A stretch of DNA of 64,000 nt. Source: Nocardioides ungokensis (lineage in GTDB: Bacteria > Actinomycetota > Actinomycetes > Propionibacteriales > Nocardioidaceae). Shown in pieces: positions 59,607 through 64,000 of the stretch; positions within the stretch are counted from its first letter, which is position 1; every line of letters starts with the position of its first letter. The stretch lies in the NCBI RefSeq assembly GCF_013466985.1, contig NZ_CP059164.1:3419001-3483000 (forward strand), written 5' to 3'. The position numbers and the translations under genes were made by a program. The notes beneath the pieces were generated by a model. The model was not told the DNA's origin and ran no database searches. It saw nothing but the letters and a program-made list of their open reading frames with translations.

Positions 59607-60548
59607 TCAGGGAGTGGTCAGGTGGAGGCCGATGACGCCCGGCCAGAAGGCGAAGAGCACGGTCACGGGGAGGACCAGGAACACGACGGGCACCATCATG
59701 AAGACCTCCTTGCGGGCCGCGACCTCGATCAGCTCGCGGCGGCCCGCCTCCCTCACGTCGGCGGCCTGCGCGTGCAGCACCTCGGCGAGCGGGGTGCCGC
59801 GCTCGACGGCCACCGCGATGCCCTGCGCGAAGCGGGCCACCAGCGGCAGGCCGGTGACCGAGGCCAGCCGGTCGAACGCCGCGCCGACCGGCTCGCCCGT
59901 GCGCACCGCCGCGAGCACCCGCGCGAGATCGGACGAGAGGGCCCCGCCGCTGCGGCTCACCACGCGGTCCAGGGCCGCCACCGGGCTCTCCCCCGCGGCG
60001 ACGGCGAGGGCCAGCAGCTCGGCCACCGTCGGGAACTCGGCCAGGATCCGGCGCTCGCGCTGCTTGACCTGGTTGGACAGGTGGGTGTCGCGGGCGAGCA
60101 CACCGACGACGAACGCGATCAGGCAGAGGATCAGCGAGGACACCGCCGCACCGGGGTCGGTGAGCGCGCGGAGGACGCCGTACGCCGCCGCGACCGCGAA
60201 CGCCGCCACGCCCCACAGCACCTGCTCGATGCGGAACTCGTGGACGGTCTTGTCCAGGTCGGCACGCTCGAGCCGCCGACGCACGGACGTGGCACCGCCC
60301 AGCACCCGCTCGACCGTGTCGGCCGCCGAGCGGAGCACCGGTCCGAAGACGCCGGCCGCCGCCGACGTCGGCGACGACGAGACCACCCGGAGCCCGGGGG
60401 TGCGGCCCACCTGGGGCAGGTCGCGGACGTAGGGCAGCACGCGGACGGCGATCTGGGTGCGGCGCAGGGCCAGCACGCGGCTCGCGACCAGGAGCAACCC
60501 GGCGGCGAGGACCGCCCCGAGGACCGCGCCCCAACCGGCCGGGGTCAC
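59607..60548 (-). CDS. tadC: Tad secretion system protein TadC (T2SF family)
   Basis: A 313-residue inner-membrane platform protein. Helices near residues 10, 115, 135 and at the C-terminus (VFMMVPVVFLVLPVTVLFAFWPGV) frame the T2SF domain (LAEFPTVAELLALAVAAGESPVAALDRVV, RTGEPVGAAFDRLASVTGLP). GTG at 60548 overlaps the TadB stop. With TadB it forms the assembly platform driven by TadA. Confidence 0.9.
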   Translation of the reverse strand: MTPAGWGAVLGAVLAAGLLLVASRVLALRRTQIAVRVLPYVRDLPQVGRTPGLRVVSSSPTSAAAGVFGPVLRSAADTVERVLGGATSVRRRLERADLDKTVHEFRIEQVLWGVAAFAVAAAYGVLRALTDPGAAVSSLILCLIAFVVGVLARDTHLSNQVKQRERRILAEFPTVAELLALAVAAGESPVAALDRVVSRSGGALSSDLARVLAAVRTGEPVGAAFDRLASVTGLPLVARFAQGIAVAVERGTPLAEVLHAQAADVREAGRRELIEVAARKEVFMMVPVVFLVLPVTVLFAFWPGVIGLHLTTP

Positions 60549-61399
60549 GACAGGATCCGCCGCTCGGTCGGGAGCCGGCCGATGCGCATCATCAGCCGGT
60601 AGGACACCAGGCACGCAGCAGCGCCGAAGACGAGGACGGCGACGCCGCCGGGCGAGGAGTAGCGGTGGATCACCTCGGACTGGAACGACATGAAGAGCAG
60701 GACCAGCCACGGTGACGCGACCGCCAGCCGCGCGCCGTTGATCGTCCACGCCTGGCGCGACTCCATCTCGGAGCGGGTGCGGGCCTCGTCGCGCAGGTAG
60801 CCCGAGAGGTTGCGCAGCAGCCGGCCCAGCTCTCCCCCACCCACTTCGCGGGCGATGCGCAACCCCTCGACGACGCGGTCCCCCACCGGGTCGGCCAGCC
60901 GGGCCTTGAGCCGGTCCAGGCTCTCCCCGAAGCGACCGGTGACCTGGTAGTCGAGCGCGAACTCGTCGAAGGCCTCCCGCAGCGGCTCGGGACCGCGGGC
61001 GCCCAGCGCGGCGAGCGCGTCCGGCAGCGACATGCCGGCCCGCACCGCCGACGCGAGGTTGTCGACCGCCTCAGGCCAGACCTCCGCGAACTCGCGCTGC
61101 CGCCGGCGGGCCCGCGACGAGACGACGCCCACCGGCAGCCACGTTCCCATCAGGCCGAACGCGACCGCGACCGGCGGCGTGCGCGACACGACCTGGATCG
61201 CCACCGCCACCACGAAGCCGAGGCTCAGGCACAGCAGCACGAAGCCGGTCGTCGACACGTGCCCGAGGCCGGCCCGGGCCAGCAGCTCGGTCGCTCGCCC
61301 CGGCGTACGCCGCCCTGCCCGCGGGCCTGCGGGCAGGAAGAACGCCGACCAGACCAGCATCAGCCCGATGCCGACACCGAGCCCGACCAGCGCCCCCAT
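60545..61399 (-). CDS. tadB: Tad secretion system protein TadB (T2SF family)
   Basis: A 284-residue protein with N-terminal helices (LVGLGVGIGLMLVWSAFFL, LLCLSLGFVVAVAIQVV) and the T2SF domain WPEAVDNLASAVRAGMSLPDALAALGARGPEPLREAFDEF. ATG at 61399 overlaps the TadA stop (ATGA). Partner of TadC. Confidence 0.9.
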   Translation of the reverse strand: MGALVGLGVGIGLMLVWSAFFLPAGPRAGRRTPGRATELLARAGLGHVSTTGFVLLCLSLGFVVAVAIQVVSRTPPVAVAFGLMGTWLPVGVVSSRARRRQREFAEVWPEAVDNLASAVRAGMSLPDALAALGARGPEPLREAFDEFALDYQVTGRFGESLDRLKARLADPVGDRVVEGLRIAREVGGGELGRLLRNLSGYLRDEARTRSEMESRQAWTINGARLAVASPWLVLLFMSFQSEVIHRYSSPGGVAVLVFGAAACLVSYRLMMRIGRLPTERRILS

Positions 61400-62391
61400 C
61401 AGCCGGCTCCGTTCAGGATCCGGTGCACGTCGATCCCGACCCGCTCGTAGAGCTCCGGGCGGGGCGGCATCCCGTTGGCCCACCGCAGCTCGCCGCCGAC
61501 GCGGCGGAAGATCGGCTCGGTCTCGATGACGTCGGCCTCCGCCCGCCCCGGCACGCCCACGATCTCGTTGACGCGGCGTACGCCGTGGTGGTCGATCCCG
61601 AGGTGGACCACCAGGTCGACCGACGAGGCCACCGTCGGGACCACGAACCGGGCCGAGATGTTCTCACCCGCCAGCAGCGGCAGCGTGCACATCTTGACCA
61701 GGGCCTCACGGGCGCTGTTGGCATGGATGGTGCACATCCCGGGCAGCCCGGCGTTGAGGGCCAGGAGCAGGTCGAGGCACTCCTCGGAGCGCACCTCGCC
61801 GACGATGATCCGGCTCGGGCGCATTCGCAGGCTCTCCTTGACCAGGTCGCGCAGCCGGATCTCGCCGGTGCCCTCGAGGCCGGACTGGCGGGTCTGCAGC
61901 GGCACCCAGTCCGGGTGCGGGAAGCGCAGCTCGAAGACCTCCTCCGCCGAGATCACGCGCTCGCCGCCCGGGATGGCCGCCGCCAGGCAGTTGAGCATGG
62001 TGGTCTTGCCTGCTTGCGTACCGCCGGCGACCAGGACGTTGAGGCCGGCCCGCACGGAGGCCTCGAGGAACGCCGCGGCCGGCGGCGTCAGGCTGCCGAG
62101 CTCGACCAGGTCGTGGAGCCGCGCCGCCCGGAGCACGAACTTGCGGATGTTGACCGCCGAGAAGCCGCGACTGATGCCCTCGAGGACGACGTGCAGCCGG
62201 TGCCCCTGCGGCAGCATCGCGTCGACGAAGGGCTGGCTGATGTCGATGCGGCGGCCGCTGGACTTGAGCATCCGCTCGACGAGCTCCTGCACCTGCGCGG
62301 TGCTCAGCATCAGGTTGGTCAGCTCGTGGCGTCCGTTGCGCGCCACGAAGACCCGGCTGGGGTCGTTGATCCAGACCTCCTCGACTGCCAG
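61399..62391 (-). pseudogene. tadA: Tad ATPase TadA/CpaF, 5' end missing
   Basis: About 330 residues of a secretion ATPase: Walker A VAGGTQAGKTTMLN, Asp box LVKESLRMRPSRIIVGEVRSEECLDLLLALNAGLPGMCTIHANS and the Walker B equivalent within VISAEEVFELRF. Homology begins at VEEVWINDPSRVFVARNG, which is normally ~80-110 residues into the protein. The open frame continues for some codons upstream (THQHA...) but no start or further homology is visible before the junction at ~62392-62432. Upstream tadZ-type genes are also absent. An internal GTG at 62346 could still make a shorter protein. Confidence 0.87.
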
Positions 62392-62432
62392 AGCATGTTG
62401 AGTATTAACGATTAATCGCTGCGGGGGCCCAC

Positions 62433-62579
62433 ATGCTCCGCGCCGCCCGCCTGCACGACCTCGTCGAGCTCGGCAGCCTGACCGCCCGCGCCGCCGCCTT
62501 CCTCGAGGCGTCCGTCCGCGCCGGGCTCAAGGTGCTCGTCGCAGGCGGCACGCAGGCAGAAAGGCCTAGCAGATATTGA
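62433..62579 (+). pseudogene. Inverted tadA/cpaF fragment
   Basis: 48 codons encoding LRAARLHDLVELGSLT, AAAFLEASVRAGLKVLVAGGTQA then diverging at ERPSRY and a stop. It aligns with the internal TadA segment ending exactly at Walker A (38 of 41 residues equal by eye), in the opposite orientation, while the DNA differs at many third positions. It is therefore a piece of a related but distinct tadA and not a fresh copy. Confidence 0.85.
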
Positions 62580-62682
62580 CTCCGCGCGGTTCGACAGCTG
62601 GTACTGAAGTGGTCAGGCAGCGATCTCGGGTGCCACGTCGCGCCTCAGGTGCGTCGGGGATCCCGTCGGGGATGATGGCCCA

Positions 62683-64000
62683 GTGCTTCGCGAACAACTG
62701 GTTGCCCATCTGAAGCAGGTCGGGCCGGCGCCGTTCCTCTTCGTCGGCTCTGGCCTCCCGAGAAGGTACCTTGGAACTCCCGGCTGGGAGGGCCTGCTGC
62801 GCATGTTCGCCGACGTCGTCGGCGGCGACTACGACTACTACGCGCCGCGACGGCCGCCGGTGATCCCGCCAGGGTCGCGACGCTGATCGCGGAGGCGCTG
62901 CACGAGCGGTGGTGGACGACGGACGAGTTCGCGGCCACCAAGGAGAAGTTCGAGGGGAGGAAGCTCTCGACGCGCGACTCCGCGCTTAAGGCCGAGGTGG
63001 CGAGCTACTTCGGGGACAGATTGGGCGACCTCACTGACGACGAGGCGCTGGTCGCCGAGATGTGCCTGCTCCGCGACGCCGTCGTGGACGGCATCATCAC
63101 CACGAACTACGACCCGCTGCTGGAGCACCTCTTCCCGGACTACGAGGTGTTCGTCGGCGAGGAGGATCTGCTCTTCTCCGACATCCAGGGGGTCGGCGAG
63201 ATCTACAAGGTCCACGGCGACCACAACGACCCTGACTCTCTAATCCTGACGGCCGCCGACTACGAGCGGTTCACCGAGCGCAAGCCGTACCTGGCCGCGA
63301 AGCTACTGACGATCTTCGTCGAGCGGCCGATCGTGTTCCTGGGGTACTCGCTGTCCGACGAAAACGTCCTCGAGATCCTCCGCTCCATCGCCACGGCGCT
63401 GACTCGCGATCGTGTCGGTGACCTCCAGAACCGGCTGATCTTCGTGGAGTGGGACCCTGCGGCCGACGAGCACCCGCAACTGACCGGCACGGTGATCCCG
63501 GTCGACGGCGGGTTCAGCATCCCGGTCCAGCACGTGCGCGTGCGCGACTTCGTCGAGGTGTTCTCGGCCCTCGGGGAGCTTGAGCGGCGATTCCCGGCCC
63601 GGTACCTCCGCCACCTCAAGGAGCACGTCTACGAGCTGGTGCGGGACCAGGACCCACAGGGCCGGCTCTTCGTTGCTGACCTCGACCCAGGCGCGGACCT
63701 TGACGAGGTCGACATCGTCCTGGGCGTCGGAGCCATCTCGAAGGTGACCGAGTCCTACAAGGGCAAGACCAGGTTCGACCTGCTGAACGACGTCGTGAAC
63801 AACAGCGGCCTCGCCGCCTCGCGCGTCGTCGAGGAGGCGCTCCCGACGATTCCAAGCCACCACACCGCCCCGGTGTACAAGTACCTGCGCGAGGCGGGAC
63901 ACCTGAACGATGACGGAACCATCAAGGACCCCTCGGTTCTCAACGAGCGAATCGTCCAGCGAGTCGCGCGAGGCGTAGACGCTTTCCAGCCGCCGCCGGG
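62683..64000 (+). pseudogene. SIR2-domain protein (probable antiphage NADase), frameshifted and cut by the window end
   Basis: About 440 residues are visible. The N-terminus (GTG 62683) has the NAD-site GSG in APFLFVGSGLPRRYLGTPGWEGLL. After a one-base break near 62844 the frame runs open to the last base: ATLIAEALHERWW, the SIR2_2-type catalytic region VVDGIITTNYDPLLEHLF (Asn), EIYKVHGDHND (His) and VFLGYSLSDENV. After ~residue 300 the C-terminal part (LRHLKEHVYELV, VDIVLGVGAISKV, VYKYLREAGHL) matches no family I know. SIR2 NADases of this kind abort phage infection. Codon use is less GC-extreme than elsewhere. Confidence 0.85.

Noticed and set aside
62613..62804. A 63-codon minus-strand frame opposite the SIR2 start.
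   Set aside because: No homology, and the plus strand there encodes the conserved NAD-binding GSG region.

Overview
The window is GC-rich throughout (roughly 70%), uses GTG and TTG starts often, and packs genes with many 4-base GTGA or ATGA overlaps. It looks like chromosome of an actinobacterium close to Nocardioides (Propionibacteriales). The block pncB-clpS-DUF2017-mec-cysO-cysM-murI-MBL-rph-rdgB (about 4.8-17.5 kb) has the gene order I know from Mycobacterium tuberculosis Rv1330c-Rv1341. The prfB-ftsE-ftsX-smpB-ssrA order is also typical of the phylum. The genus is an inference from protein style and synteny, not a database match.

Layout. 0-4.2 kb: DUF5994 tail, secreted penicillin-acylase-type hydrolase, lone GroES-like protein, DUF3618, peroxiredoxin and a tRNA with a UAG anticodon. 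4.2-18.9 kb: housekeeping block with a TMEM175 channel, nucleotide and RNA hygiene (rdgB, rph), an ABC exporter divergent from a two-component system, murI, a PRPP synthetase, the CysO-dependent cysteine pathway (mec, cysO, cysM), clpS, NAD salvage (pncB, pncA) and a frameshifted enoyl-CoA hydratase. 18.9-24.5 kb: three copies of a 70-bp double palindrome, two of them flanking an AbiEi/DUF559-type gene. 24.5-34.9 kb: hppD with a divergent Lrp regulator, IclR, a DEAD/DEAH helicase with DUF3039, YqgE, TetR, DUF3048, an NlpC/P60 hydrolase behind a c-di-AMP riboswitch, fabG, HIT, DUF1269. 35-41 kb: APC permease, universal stress protein, AlkZ-like protein, DUF1905 and a secreted lytic transglycosylase. 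41-47 kb: a putative electron-transfer cassette (ferredoxin, NuoF-like, ferric-reductase-like, ApbE, small membrane protein) divergent from an OmpR-type two-component pair. 47-57.5 kb: ssrA, a membrane/deazaflavin-reductase fusion, amidohydrolase, smpB, M23 peptidase, ftsX, ftsE, a lipoprotein, an RTX protein, a reprolysin-like protease, prfB. 57.5-62.4 kb: CAP protein and a Tad (Flp) pilus operon whose ATPase gene tadA has lost its 5' end. 62.4-64 kb: a breakpoint with an inverted tadA fragment, then a SIR2-domain, defence-type gene with different codon use that runs off the window.

Sequence quality. At least fifteen single-base frame breaks, most of them a missing G or C in a G/C run, interrupt otherwise intact genes; they are densest at 42.4-44.4 kb. 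Sequencing or assembly error is the simplest reading, so genes called pseudogene here may be intact in the organism.

Most notable items: the 70-bp palindrome family and the gene it flanks; the tadA/SIR2 junction; a CysO sulfur carrier whose diglycine is capped by two alanines; and a UAG-anticodon tRNA with a short variable loop.
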